Shown here piece after piece: positions 45,863 to 54,372 of a stretch of DNA of 64,000 nucleotides. Within the stretch, counting starts at the first letter, position 1; every line of letters starts with the position of its first letter. This DNA is from Bin80 sp964291275 (GTDB taxonomy: Bacteria > Bacteroidota > Rhodothermia > Rhodothermales > Bin80): NCBI GenBank assembly GCA_964291275.2, contig OZ219800.1, positions 558,001 through 622,000 of the forward strand, in the 5' to 3' direction. Below the pieces are notes generated by a model. The model searched no databases and was not told where the DNA came from. It saw only the letters and a list, made by a program, of their open reading frames with translations. The position numbers and the translations under genes are program-made.

Positions 45863-47974
45863 CGGTCGTGTCACCTGCCTGTCATCGGTGATGAGCCGCA
45901 GAAAATACATCCCTCCTGAAAGCTGCCCGGTAGCCAGCTGCAGACTGTGGGAACCAGCCGTCTGGACCACATCCAGCACACTGACCACCTCGCGTCCAAG
46001 AAGATCATGAACTGACAGCTGGACTTGGCTCGCTCTCGAAAGCGCGTATTCGATCGTGGTGAATGCGCCCGCGGGATTCGGGTAATGCGTAAAGGTCGCC
46101 GGGATCTCTGAACTTGAGGGGGATACCGTCTCCAATGCTGTGGCCGTGGCATCCCATAAGCTGAGTGCTGTTCCTCCAGCCGATGCGATGAAGCGTTCAT
46201 TCCTGGAAATGGCTACAGAGAGAACAGGGTATCCATGGTCCAACTGGACTATCACCTGTCTCGTGGCTATATCCCACAGACGGATTGTATTGTCATCTGA
46301 CCCAGAAGCCAACTGCGTGCCGTCCGGTGAAAATACCACGGAATTAATATCATCTGCATGCAGATAAGAGCCCCCCCCCTGCCCCGTGGCTACATCCCGC
46401 AAACAAATCGTATTGTCATCTGACCCAGAAGCCAGCTGCGTGCCGTCCAGCGAAAAAGCCACGGAGGTAACATCACGTATATGCCATTTATAACGCCACA
46501 GCTCCTGTCCCGTGGCTACATCCCACAGACGTACGGTATTGTCATCTGACCCAGAAGCCAGCCGAGTGCCGTCCGGTGAAAATACTACGGCACGAACCCA
46601 ATCTGTATGCCCATAAAAGCGCCGCACCTCCTGTCCCATGGCTACATCCCACAGACGGATGGCCTCGTCATCTGACCCAGAAGCCAACTGCGTGCCGTCC
46701 GGTGAAAATACCACGGAAGTAACATCATCTGTGTGTCCATAAAAGCGGCGCAGTTCTTGTCCCGTGGCTACATCCCACAGACGGACGGTATTGTCATCTG
46801 ACCCAGAAGCCAGCTGCGTGCCGCCCGGTGAAAATACCACGGAAGTAACCAAATTTGTATGCCTTTCAAAGCGTCGCACTAACTGCCCCGTGGCGACATC
46901 CCACAGACGTATCATATTGTCCTCTGACCCAGAAGCAAGCTGTGTATCATCTGGAGAAAAAACCACGGAAGTAATCAGAGCTTTGTTTTTCCTGATGCGC
47001 CGTATTTCCTGCCTCGTGGCCACATCCCACAGACGGATCGTTTTGTCCCCCGACCCAGAAGCCAGCTGTGTGCCGTCCGGTGAAAATACCACGGAAAGAA
47101 CCCAATATGTATGCCCTTCAAGGTGCCACAGCTCCTCTCCCGTAGCAACATCCCACAGGCGGATCGTATTGTCTGATCCCATAAAGTACCCTGATCCAGA
47201 AGCCAGCTGCATGCCGTCCGGTGAAAATACCACGGAACTAACCGGATTTGTATGCCCTTCAAAACGCTGCACCTCCTGTCCCGTGGCCACATCCCACAGA
47301 CGAACCGTATCGTCATCTGACCCAGAAGCCAGTTGTGTACCGCCCGGTGAAAATACCACAGAATTAACCCAATCTGTATGTCCTTCAAAGCGCCGCAGCT
47401 CCTGTCCCGTGGCCACATCCCACAGACGGATCGTATCGTCATATGACCCAGAAGCCAGCTGCGTGCCATCCGATGAAAATACCACGGAACTAACCGGATT
47501 TGTATGCCCTTCAAAGCGCCGCAGCTCTTTCCCCGTGGCCACATCCCACAGACGGATCGTATTGTCATATGACCCAGAAACCAGCTGCGTGCCGTCCGGT
47601 GAAAATACCACGGAATTAACCGGTCTTCTATGTCCTTCAATGCGTCGCACCTCCTGCCCCGTGGCCACATCCCACAGACGGATACTCCAGTCCCATGATC
47701 CAGAAGCTAGTTGTATGCCGTCCGGTGAAAATGCCACGGAAAAAACCCAATCCTTATGCCCCTCAAAGCGCCGCAGTTCCCGTCCCGTGGCCACATCCCA
47801 CAGACGGATACTCCAGTCCCATGATCCAGAAGCCAGTTGCGTGCCATCCGGCGAAAATACCACGGAATTAACAGACGATGTGTGTCCTTCCTCTCCATTC
47901 GTCCAGATCGGCTGTCCCGCAGCGGACGCAGACAGCGCAAACGTCAACACAACGATCCAGTATTTCATATTCAT
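45848..47974 (-). CDS. Secreted 14-repeat WD40 protein with T9SS sorting tail
   Basis: A 708-residue protein with a signal peptide (ends SAAGQ), then fourteen WD40 repeats of about 42 residues (VNSVVFSPDGTQLASGS-D-NTIRLWDVATGQELRRFEGH), enough for two seven-bladed propellers. A T9SS sorting domain closes the chain (FTHYPNPAGAFTTIEYAL, VHDLLGREVVSVLD, GMYFLRLITDDR). The start ATG at 47974 has an AGAGGA ribosome-binding site. Repeats are so similar in DNA (126-nt period) that recent amplification or gene conversion is likely. It is probably a surface interaction scaffold; partner unknown. It is a single-gene unit between an IS and a receptor remnant. Confidence 0.88.
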   Translation of the reverse strand: MNMKYWIVVLTFALSASAAGQPIWTNGEEGHTSSVNSVVFSPDGTQLASGSWDWSIRLWDVATGRELRRFEGHKDWVFSVAFSPDGIQLASGSWDWSIRLWDVATGQEVRRIEGHRRPVNSVVFSPDGTQLVSGSYDNTIRLWDVATGKELRRFEGHTNPVSSVVFSSDGTQLASGSYDDTIRLWDVATGQELRRFEGHTDWVNSVVFSPGGTQLASGSDDDTVRLWDVATGQEVQRFEGHTNPVSSVVFSPDGMQLASGSGYFMGSDNTIRLWDVATGEELWHLEGHTYWVLSVVFSPDGTQLASGSGDKTIRLWDVATRQEIRRIRKNKALITSVVFSPDDTQLASGSEDNMIRLWDVATGQLVRRFERHTNLVTSVVFSPGGTQLASGSDDNTVRLWDVATGQELRRFYGHTDDVTSVVFSPDGTQLASGSDDEAIRLWDVAMGQEVRRFYGHTDWVRAVVFSPDGTRLASGSDDNTVRLWDVATGQELWRYKWHIRDVTSVAFSLDGTQLASGSDDNTICLRDVATGQGGGSYLHADDINSVVFSPDGTQLASGSDDNTIRLWDIATRQVIVQLDHGYPVLSVAISRNERFIASAGGTALSLWDATATALETVSPSSSEIPATFTHYPNPAGAFTTIEYALSRASQVQLSVHDLLGREVVSVLDVVQTAGSHSLQLATGQLSGGMYFLRLITDDRQVTRPLIVR
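46300..47880. repeat. 126-nt tandem repeat array within the WD40 gene
   Basis: The segment encoding FSPDGTQLASGS recurs every 126 nt (for example at 46315, 46441, 46567, 46693) with few changes. One unit near 47180 carries a short in-frame insertion (GYFMGSD). Confidence 0.85.
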
Positions 47975-48107
47975 GATTCGTTATCCTCTCTGGATATAGA
48001 AATCTCTTACCAGGCCCCGGCATCACCGCTTACGATCCCTCAGAATGAGAACTGATCACTCCAAATCGCCCGGATGAACACCTGGCAGAAAAAACCCGAA
48101 TACCCTG

Positions 48108-48299
48108 TCAAAATGTGAAGCGTGCTCCCACAACAGCACTTCTAGAAGGGCGTGCACCAATCACAGGATCAATCCGCTTTGGATCACCGAGTACCTTTGA
48201 TAAAGGATCCTACAACGGCTCCGCTTGGGCTCCCGCTGGTGAGCAGTAGAACAACGTAGCGACGAGCAAAAAGGGGCGAGGGTAGAACAATTTGTTCAT
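48108..48299 (-). pseudogene. Remnant of an outer-membrane protein (signal peptide fused to barrel end)
   Basis: A minus-strand mini-ORF starts ATG at 48299 with a signal peptide (MNKLFYPRPFLLVATLFYC, then SPAGAQA). After a TAG it continues in the same frame as DPLSKVLGDPKRIDPVIGAR, ending SAVVGARFTF and TGA. The last part looks like the terminal strand of a TonB receptor or similar barrel. The bulk of the gene appears deleted. It lies in an otherwise empty 470-nt gap upstream of the WD40 gene. Confidence 0.5.
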
Positions 48300-48475
48300 T
48301 TTGAAGGATTTGTTTTACTATAAAGAGTTAAAACTCGCGAGACAATCCCTATCCCTCGAATTACCAACGAAAGCTGAATCAATATACGTAACACACACAA
48401 TTAGGCAGTCCCAGTGCTCGCTGTAAAAATAACCCATCCACTCGACCAGATTGTCACAACGGGTCGGGATAGTTT

Positions 48476-49978
48476 CTAGTCAACTTCCCCCATCAGGCGC
48501 TTAATAAATGGGAACGCAGCCAGTGCCACCACTCCGGAAACACCGATAATCATTGCCACGTTGCCGAAGAGAGCCGACGCGGCAAGCGTCTCGAGCTGCC
48601 CTGCAACGAGACCTGCAAAAAGATTGCCCAAGGCTGTACCTATAAACCATACCCCCATCATCTGCCCTACACGACCCGTAGGTGCCAACTTTGTGATTGA
48701 AGACAGTCCAACGGGGCTCAGGCTCAACTCTCCTACCGTAAAGAAAAAGTACGTCACAACGAGCCATACAGGGGAAACCAGTGAACCATCCTCTGCATTT
48801 GCAGCACCCCACGCAATCACAAAAAAGCCTCCTGCCAACCCAAGGAGTCCAATGGCAAATTTGGCAGGAATAGATGGATTGCGCTTCAATCTCGCCAATG
48901 TGATCCAGAGAGACCCAAATACCGGTGCAAGAATGATGATGAATGTGGAATTCACAGACTGCAACCAACTGGCCGGCAGCTCCCAGCCGCCTAGCATCCT
49001 GTTGGTTGAGTCACGGGCAAACAGGTTGAGCGACGATCCTGCCTGCTCAAACCCCGACCAGAAAATTGCGGCCAGAATGAACAACCAAAAAATTACAATT
49101 AACCGTCTCTTCTCCAAGTTGGTGTGTTTGGCCAGAATCAGTAGGTAAGCAAAGAACAGCACGGCAATCACAATTACCGCATAGCCAAGCCAAGTTGCAA
49201 GCGTCCCCAATGAAAGGGTTTGCAGAAGTAATGTACCAGCTATAGCAGCGACAATAAATGAAACCGCCAACACGATGTAGGTGGTCTGTGTCTTTTTCTT
49301 CAGCTTGCTCTTTGGTGCGTCTGACTTTAATAAGCCTGCTTCCCCCAGATATTTTCCACCTAGTCTGTACTGAATCAGGCCGAGAATCATGCCCAGCCCT
49401 GCCAACGAAAACCCGTAATGCCAATTGTAGGATTCTCCCAGCCATCCAGTTAGAATCGGCCCGGCAAACGCACCTAGATTGATCCCCGTGTAGAAGATCG
49501 AAAAACCTGCATCCCTTCTTGCACCCCCTTCGGGGTACAGATCACCGACCATCGTGCTAACGTTGGGCTTGAGTAACCCGGTCCCTATTACGATGAACAT
49601 GAGACCAAGAAAGAAACTGGGCCTGTCTGCCAATCCTACAAGTGGTCCGGCCATTGTGAAATGACCAAGTGCAATGATGCAGCCTCCAACAAAGACCGCT
49701 TTTCGCTGCCCCCAGATGTTGTCTGCAATCCACCCGCCAGGTAATGCCAAAACATACACGAAGAAAGTGTATAGACCATATATGGCTCCAGCCTCACCTT
49801 CACCCAGGCCCAATCCGGGATTGCCCTCTGTAGCTGCGGCCGTCATAAAAAGAACCAACAGTGCACGCATACCGTAGTAGCTGAATCGCTCCCAGAGCTC
49901 TGTAAAGAACAAGGTAGAGAGGCCCCGTGGATGGCCGAACCATTTCGCGGTATGTGGTGGTTCAGTACTGGCTGGCAT
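48476..49978 (-). CDS. POT-family (PTR2) proton-dependent peptide transporter
   Basis: A 500-residue MFS transporter of the POT/PTR2 family importing di- and tripeptides with protons. The ATG at 49978 (MPASTEPPHTAKW) is preferred over one 24 codons upstream. The family signature FFTELWERFSYYGM (E-x-x-E-R-F-x-Y-Y) is at the N-terminus. GTGLLKPNVSTMVGDLY and FSIFYTGINLGAFAGPIL (PTR2 signatures) follow, with about 14 hydrophobic helices. It is divergent from aspS, and its 5' end lies in the region upstream of the aspS start. Confidence 0.93.
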   Translation of the reverse strand: MPASTEPPHTAKWFGHPRGLSTLFFTELWERFSYYGMRALLVLFMTAAATEGNPGLGLGEGEAGAIYGLYTFFVYVLALPGGWIADNIWGQRKAVFVGGCIIALGHFTMAGPLVGLADRPSFFLGLMFIVIGTGLLKPNVSTMVGDLYPEGGARRDAGFSIFYTGINLGAFAGPILTGWLGESYNWHYGFSLAGLGMILGLIQYRLGGKYLGEAGLLKSDAPKSKLKKKTQTTYIVLAVSFIVAAIAGTLLLQTLSLGTLATWLGYAVIVIAVLFFAYLLILAKHTNLEKRRLIVIFWLFILAAIFWSGFEQAGSSLNLFARDSTNRMLGGWELPASWLQSVNSTFIIILAPVFGSLWITLARLKRNPSIPAKFAIGLLGLAGGFFVIAWGAANAEDGSLVSPVWLVVTYFFFTVGELSLSPVGLSSITKLAPTGRVGQMMGVWFIGTALGNLFAGLVAGQLETLAASALFGNVAMIIGVSGVVALAAFPFIKRLMGEVD

Positions 49979-50148
49979 TTTTTGGACTCTCTTTGTGGTG
50001 GGCCGGGAAAAGATACGCGATCGAACTGATATCTGCGGAATTTGCCGCAAAAACCGCTGTCTGCACAGGCAGATCCGGTATATTTACGGGTTTCCAGGAA
50101 TTAATCCAAACATATCCAGAAACTATGTCTGGTCCTTCAAAGCGTTTC

Positions 50149-51954
50149 ATGAACGAACACCCGACTCGTACACATACCTGTGGCGAGCTCTCCGACATAC
50201 ATCTGGGAGAGAACGTTGTACTCAAAGGCTGGGTGGACACACGACGTGATTTGGGCGGGGTGATCTTTGTCGATCTTAGAGATCGCTACGGCTTAACTCA
50301 GATTGTATTCTCCCCTCAAGATAATATTGCCGCACACGATCTTGCTGATCGTCTGCGAAGTGAATATGTCGTGTCGGTAATCGGAATTGTCACACCACGA
50401 TCAAGCGAAACCATTAATCCAAATCTCCCAACTGGAACCATTGAGGTTCGCGTGGAGAGTCTGGTCATTCTCGCTGAATCAGCGCCTGTACCATTCTCCG
50501 TGTCTGCACACACACAAAAGATTAAGCTGGCCTCAGAGGATCTACGGCTGAAATACCGATATCTGGATCTCCGGAGGTCGGATCTACAAAATAAAATTGC
50601 GCTGAGACACCGGGCCTACCAGACAATTCATCGCTACTTCGATGCACAGGATTTCCTTGAGGTCGAAACACCGACGCTCATGAAATCAACCCCTGAAGGA
50701 GCCCGTGATTACCTCGTTCCGAGTCGAGTACATCCCGGATCATTCTATGCCCTGCCTCAAAGCCCACAAACTTACAAGCAACTCCTGATGGTCGGGGGCT
50801 TGGATAGGTACGTGCAGATCGTGAAATGCTTCAGAGACGAAGATCTACGCGCGGACCGACAACCGGAGTTTACGCAGATTGATGTTGAAATGACCTTCGC
50901 GACAGAGGATATGATTTATTCTTTGACCGAAGGTCTATTGGTGGCTCTCTGGAAAGATATCCTCAATGTAGACCTCTCAACCCCCTTCCCCAGATTGTCT
51001 TACGAAGATGCTCTGCGCCGGTATGGCTCGGACAAACCTGATCTACGTTTTGATCTGGAGATATGCGATCTCAGCTCCACTTTCAATAATTCGGGGTTCC
51101 GTGTGTTTGATCAGACACTTTCAACAGGTGGATCTGTATTGGGGCTCGTCGCTCCGGGACAGGGAGACCGAGGAAGAGGATACATGGATCGTCTAGATAA
51201 GACTGTAGTGCGCAAACAAATTGGGGCCGGTGGCCTGATTTATGTACGGATACCTTCCGATGGATCTCCTCCAAACTGTTCAGTCAAGGCACATGTCCTC
51301 CCGGATGAATTCGTGAATAGCGCCATCGAAACCTCGGGAGCCAAAATAGGAGATCTGCTGCTTATTCTTTGTGGTCAATGGCCCACCGTTCAGGAGCAGA
51401 TGGGAGCCCTTCGCCTGCATATGGCCCACGAGCTTGATTGCATTGCAGAAGACAAATGGCAGTTCGTCTGGATCACAGATTTCCCTCTTTTACAATGGGA
51501 CGCCCGGGAAAAACGCTATACCGCTATGCACCACCCGTTTACTTCGCCTCGAACAGAGGATCTCGAGCTTCTTTCAAGTGATCCAGGTCAAGTTCAGGCG
51601 CGAGCCTACGATATCGTGCTCAATGGTATGGAGATTGGTGGCGGATCTATTCGTATTCATGATCGAAAAATTCAGGAGCAAATGTTCGCTGTTCTGGGTA
51701 TAGATCCCGAAGAGAGCCAAGAACGATTCGGGTTTCTACTGGAAGCACTGCGCTATGGCACTCCTCCTCACGGAGGGATTGCCATGGGACTGGACCGTAT
51801 CGCCATGCTGCTTTCAGGGTCAACCTCCCTTCGTGAGGTCATCGCATTCCCGAAGACACAAAGTGCTCAGGAGCCCATGTCTGGAACGCCCGCAACAGTT
51901 GCACCCGAAAGATTGGATGAATTGCATGTTCGGTATATCCCGAAGGCCACATGA
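50149..51954 (+). CDS. aspS: Aspartyl-tRNA synthetase
   Basis: A class IIb synthetase charging tRNA-Asp (or both Asp and Asn tRNAs if non-discriminating). The protein has the N-terminal OB-fold anticodon domain (RTHTCGELSDIHLGENVVLKG), motif 2 (CFRDEDLRADRQPEFTQID), the bacterial GAD insertion, and motif 3 (GIAMGLDRIAMLL). The ATG at 50149 gives 601 residues; an ATG at 50125 would add eight and the frame is open further upstream, so the start is approximate. The stop overlaps the pyrophosphatase start by 4 nt, which suits a reaction that releases pyrophosphate. Confidence 0.95.
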   Translation: MNEHPTRTHTCGELSDIHLGENVVLKGWVDTRRDLGGVIFVDLRDRYGLTQIVFSPQDNIAAHDLADRLRSEYVVSVIGIVTPRSSETINPNLPTGTIEVRVESLVILAESAPVPFSVSAHTQKIKLASEDLRLKYRYLDLRRSDLQNKIALRHRAYQTIHRYFDAQDFLEVETPTLMKSTPEGARDYLVPSRVHPGSFYALPQSPQTYKQLLMVGGLDRYVQIVKCFRDEDLRADRQPEFTQIDVEMTFATEDMIYSLTEGLLVALWKDILNVDLSTPFPRLSYEDALRRYGSDKPDLRFDLEICDLSSTFNNSGFRVFDQTLSTGGSVLGLVAPGQGDRGRGYMDRLDKTVVRKQIGAGGLIYVRIPSDGSPPNCSVKAHVLPDEFVNSAIETSGAKIGDLLLILCGQWPTVQEQMGALRLHMAHELDCIAEDKWQFVWITDFPLLQWDAREKRYTAMHHPFTSPRTEDLELLSSDPGQVQARAYDIVLNGMEIGGGSIRIHDRKIQEQMFAVLGIDPEESQERFGFLLEALRYGTPPHGGIAMGLDRIAMLLSGSTSLREVIAFPKTQSAQEPMSGTPATVAPERLDELHVRYIPKAT

Positions 51955-52361
51955 CGGATCCTTACGTATCAATTCTGCAAAAACATTTCTCCTGGGAACA
52001 GTGGGAGCAGCTGATTCGCAGTGAAGGGATAACATTGGACCGCCCTCGACGTACTGCACACCCTCGATATCCAGAGATCATCTACCCCATAGACTATGGC
52101 TTTATCCGCAATACTACAAGTTCTGACGGGGCTGAGGTAGATGTATTCATGGGTTCAGGTGTAGATCGTCTAGTTGGATTGATTGCAACGTCCGACTACC
52201 GTCAAGGCGACCAGGAGATCAAGCTGCTTTGGCGCTGTTGTCCCTCAGAAGTATATCTGGCACATGGCTTCATCAATTTCGACACTTCGAAGTTAAAGGG
52301 ACGATTGGTTATGCGATTTCCAATGAAGACGCTCTGGAACATGCAGCCAACAAAAGATTAG
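51951..52361 (+). CDS. Small inorganic pyrophosphatase-like protein
   Basis: A 136-residue protein resembling family I soluble pyrophosphatases: HPRYPEIIYPIDYGFI carries substrate-contacting residues and DGAEVDVFMGS the acidic metal ligands. It is shorter than classic Ppa (about 170-180 residues), so it may be a reduced member. It is translationally coupled to aspS (ATGA overlap). It probably hydrolyses pyrophosphate in the cytoplasm. Confidence 0.75.
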   Translation: MTDPYVSILQKHFSWEQWEQLIRSEGITLDRPRRTAHPRYPEIIYPIDYGFIRNTTSSDGAEVDVFMGSGVDRLVGLIATSDYRQGDQEIKLLWRCCPSEVYLAHGFINFDTSKLKGRLVMRFPMKTLWNMQPTKD

Positions 52362-52410
52362 ATTCCGGGAAATTGCCGTAAATTGCCCGGTGTTAGTTCT
52401 CGTACATGTT

Positions 52411-52830
52411 GATCCCGTAGCTCAGTTGGAAGAGCATCTGACTTTAATAATGGAGCCTCGCGCAAGAAACTGCGTGAGTGGAGGCTGCTGTATGCTGGAA
52501 CGCCCTAAAACCACCGCTACGCTGTCACGCGTGAAAATGCATTGGATATATGGGTAATCAGCAGGCAACCTTGATCTGTGGGTCGATACAGTCAGTTCAT
52601 CCCTCGAGGAAGTGACAATCCCGTGGGATGATGACTGAAAAAATGATCGTACCACAACAACCGCGTTAAGCGGACTCAAGAAAGCCCTCAGAGGCCATAC
52701 GCAGCCCACCCGACACCATCACATGGAAGGGTGAAGAGATGGTCCAGACCACAACACCATTCAGGAGGCCGGTGAAAGCCGGTGTGGTAGGTTAATCAGA
52801 GGGTCCCAGGTTCGAGCCCTGGCGGGATCA
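52411..52830 (+). tRNA. tRNA-Lys(UUU) interrupted by a group I intron
   Basis: Exon 1 (52411-52444) ends CUU (C32 U33 U34). Exon 2 (52792-52830) begins UUAAUCAGA. Joined they give a 73-nt cloverleaf: acceptor GATCCCG/CGGGATC, D-arm GCTC-GAGC, anticodon arm TCTGA-CTTTTAA-TCAGA (anticodon UUU), variable GGGTC, T-arm CCAGG-TTCGAGC-CCTGG, discriminator A. CCA is not encoded. The anticodon arm is the usual bacterial tRNA-Lys sequence. The intron lies exactly between positions 34 and 35. Confidence 0.92.
52445..52791 (+). ncRNA. Group I intron (IC3-like) in tRNA-Lys
   Basis: A 347-nt intron. P1 forms between exon CUU and GAG at 52453-52455, giving the required U-G wobble at the 5' splice site. The last intron base is G52791 (omega G). 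P2 is an 8-bp perfect stem, CTCGCGCA 52457-52464 with TGCGTGAG 52471-52478. Core elements resemble the group I set: P-like AATCAGCAGGCAACC (about 52556), R-like CAGAGGCCATACGCAG (about 52690) and S-like AAGAGATGGTCC (about 52734). From memory the 5' part resembles the cyanobacterial tRNA-Leu(UAA) intron, also inserted after U34. No endonuclease ORF fits inside, so it is a small self-splicing type. Confidence 0.88.
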
Positions 52831-52837
52831 CTTACAA

Positions 52838-52924
52838 GCCCGGGTGGCGGAATAGGTAGACGCGCTGTCTTGAGGGGGCAGTGCCCTTACGGGCGTGCTG
52901 GTTCGATTCCAGTCCCGGGCACCA
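52838..52924 (+). tRNA. tRNA-Leu(GAG), CCA encoded
   Basis: Acceptor GCCCGGG/CCCGGGC, anticodon arm CTGTC-TTGAGGG-GGCAG with anticodon GAG, a long variable arm (TGCCCTTACGGGCG) typical of class II tRNAs, T-arm CTGGTTCGATTCCAG, then ACCA. It is 7 nt after the tRNA-Lys gene and probably co-transcribed with it. Confidence 0.95.
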
Positions 52925-52980
52925 TCATATCCAGACGGACACAGGCCTGTGAACCTAAGGCCTGTTAGCACCTACAGGTG

Positions 52981-53562
52981 CTACATATCACCCACCAGTT
53001 CATAGTTCACCACCCGGTAAGCAGGATGATACAAGTCCGAGTATCGCTCTGAATGGTGGATTGCGGGAAACCCTTCTGCAGACATGATACTATACAAAGA
53101 GTCCAGTGCATCCACTCTGACCGCTATCATACGCTTCCTCGCGGCTTCCCGCAGAGACTGCCAATATCGTTCAAACCCGTCGCTGAGCTCCGCCTCCTGG
53201 TTTGCCGTCTGCAGAAAAATCTGAAAAAGTTCATCGGATCTACCTCCGGTAGACTTGTACGGGCGTAAGTTGATTCGTGCATACGTCGAATCGGGCCCGA
53301 GGATTTCTAGGAGAGGCTCATTGCTGAGCGAGTCAAGATCTTCCCATTCACGGATTAACCAATCATGCGCAGCTTCAACATTCTGTATTGCATGGCCTGC
53401 ACCAAAAACAGCCTGATGGACAAGTTTGTACCAGTCTTGGACTTCCATTGCGGGGTAACGCATATTCTGCTCCTCCAGAATCGTTGAGTACCCGGATTCT
53501 GTTCGGGAATTACAACCGATCCCCAAGGCTGCTAGGATAACCCACCAGAACAAAAGTTTCAT
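52981..53562 (-). CDS. Conserved hypothetical lipoprotein
   Basis: A 193-residue protein with a lipoprotein signal (WVILAALGIGC). The mature part is helical and polar, with RYPAMEVQDWYKLVHQAVFG near its start, a motif I associate with an uncharacterised family found in diverse bacteria. No catalytic motif is evident. It is convergent with the tRNA pair and stands alone. Function unknown. Confidence 0.7.
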   Translation of the reverse strand: MKLLFWWVILAALGIGCNSRTESGYSTILEEQNMRYPAMEVQDWYKLVHQAVFGAGHAIQNVEAAHDWLIREWEDLDSLSNEPLLEILGPDSTYARINLRPYKSTGGRSDELFQIFLQTANQEAELSDGFERYWQSLREAARKRMIAVRVDALDSLYSIMSAEGFPAIHHSERYSDLYHPAYRVVNYELVGDM

Positions 53563-53708
53563 GCTGACTGTGCTCGTACACTATGCGAGCTTATTACTGA
53601 TCAGACATATGGAAGGCTCACTCCGGCAGATTCATTTCCCGCCATCACATACATTGGCAACCTGCATCACACGATTCTGTATCAGTCCAATCTCCCGCTG
53701 ATTATCCA

Positions 53709-54098
53709 ATGGACGCTTCGCAGTCCTCACTTCCTTTCATTCCAGAATACAATAAGCCAGACTCACCTGGTGTCTGGATGAATTTTGACAATACGGTAGC
53801 AATCTATCTGATCATAACCGGGGAGATGAGTTTCGTAGAAGCAGCCCAGCAGGCATTCTCCATGGTGAAAGATGCACAAACTCGATTTCCTGACTGGCCG
53901 CGCATCTTTTACCTGGATATTGGGAAACACAGGAGCGCAGACCAGACTTTCGACGACGAGATGGTGGAGTTTCAGCAGGAATTTTGGTTCTCTGCCATTG
54001 CCCCTTTCCTTACAAGCTTTGACCTGCCCCTGACAGGTCCGCTTGTCAATCCCGACACACAACGGAATGATATCCCGGATTCATTAGCTATTAAGTAA
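53709..54098 (+). CDS. Hypothetical protein, 129 residues
   Basis: A small soluble acidic protein (MDASQSSLPFIPEYNKPDS...). There is no signal peptide or membrane segment. A helix-rich middle (MSFVEAAQQAFSMVKDAQTRF) is followed by RIFYLDIGKHRSADQTFDDEM. No family recognised. It is flanked by unrelated genes on both sides and has no clear operon partner. Confidence 0.55.
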   Translation: MDASQSSLPFIPEYNKPDSPGVWMNFDNTVAIYLIITGEMSFVEAAQQAFSMVKDAQTRFPDWPRIFYLDIGKHRSADQTFDDEMVEFQQEFWFSAIAPFLTSFDLPLTGPLVNPDTQRNDIPDSLAIK

Positions 54099-54372
54099 CT
54101 TGCGACATCCAATACCGTTTACCACTCCGGTATATTGGGAAATTTTCCGTTACTTTTTATCACAGATTCAGTCGCACAATATGCTTGTTCTGAGTTTAGT
54201 CATCCGGGAATGGTCGTTGTGCCATGCAGTCGACATAATTTAGCTCGCGTGTGGCAACGATCAACACACTTGAACACATGGCTGGATACAACTCACAAGA
54301 CATGCATTCGTTAAGTCGCCCAACTCTTGACAATTTTCGTTCCTAACTGGTATTGTCCTTATAATTTCGCTC

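Noticed and set aside
46764..47999. A 411-codon plus-strand open frame opposite the WD40 gene
   Set aside because: It is the mirror of the 126-nt repeats; the minus strand has a signal peptide, WD40 repeats and T9SS tail, whereas the plus product is only a monotonous repeat of the antisense.
52445..52791. Coding potential inside the tRNA intron (for example a homing endonuclease)
   Set aside because: No frame of useful length, no LAGLIDADG, HNH or GIY-YIG motif, and the segment is explained by group I RNA structure.
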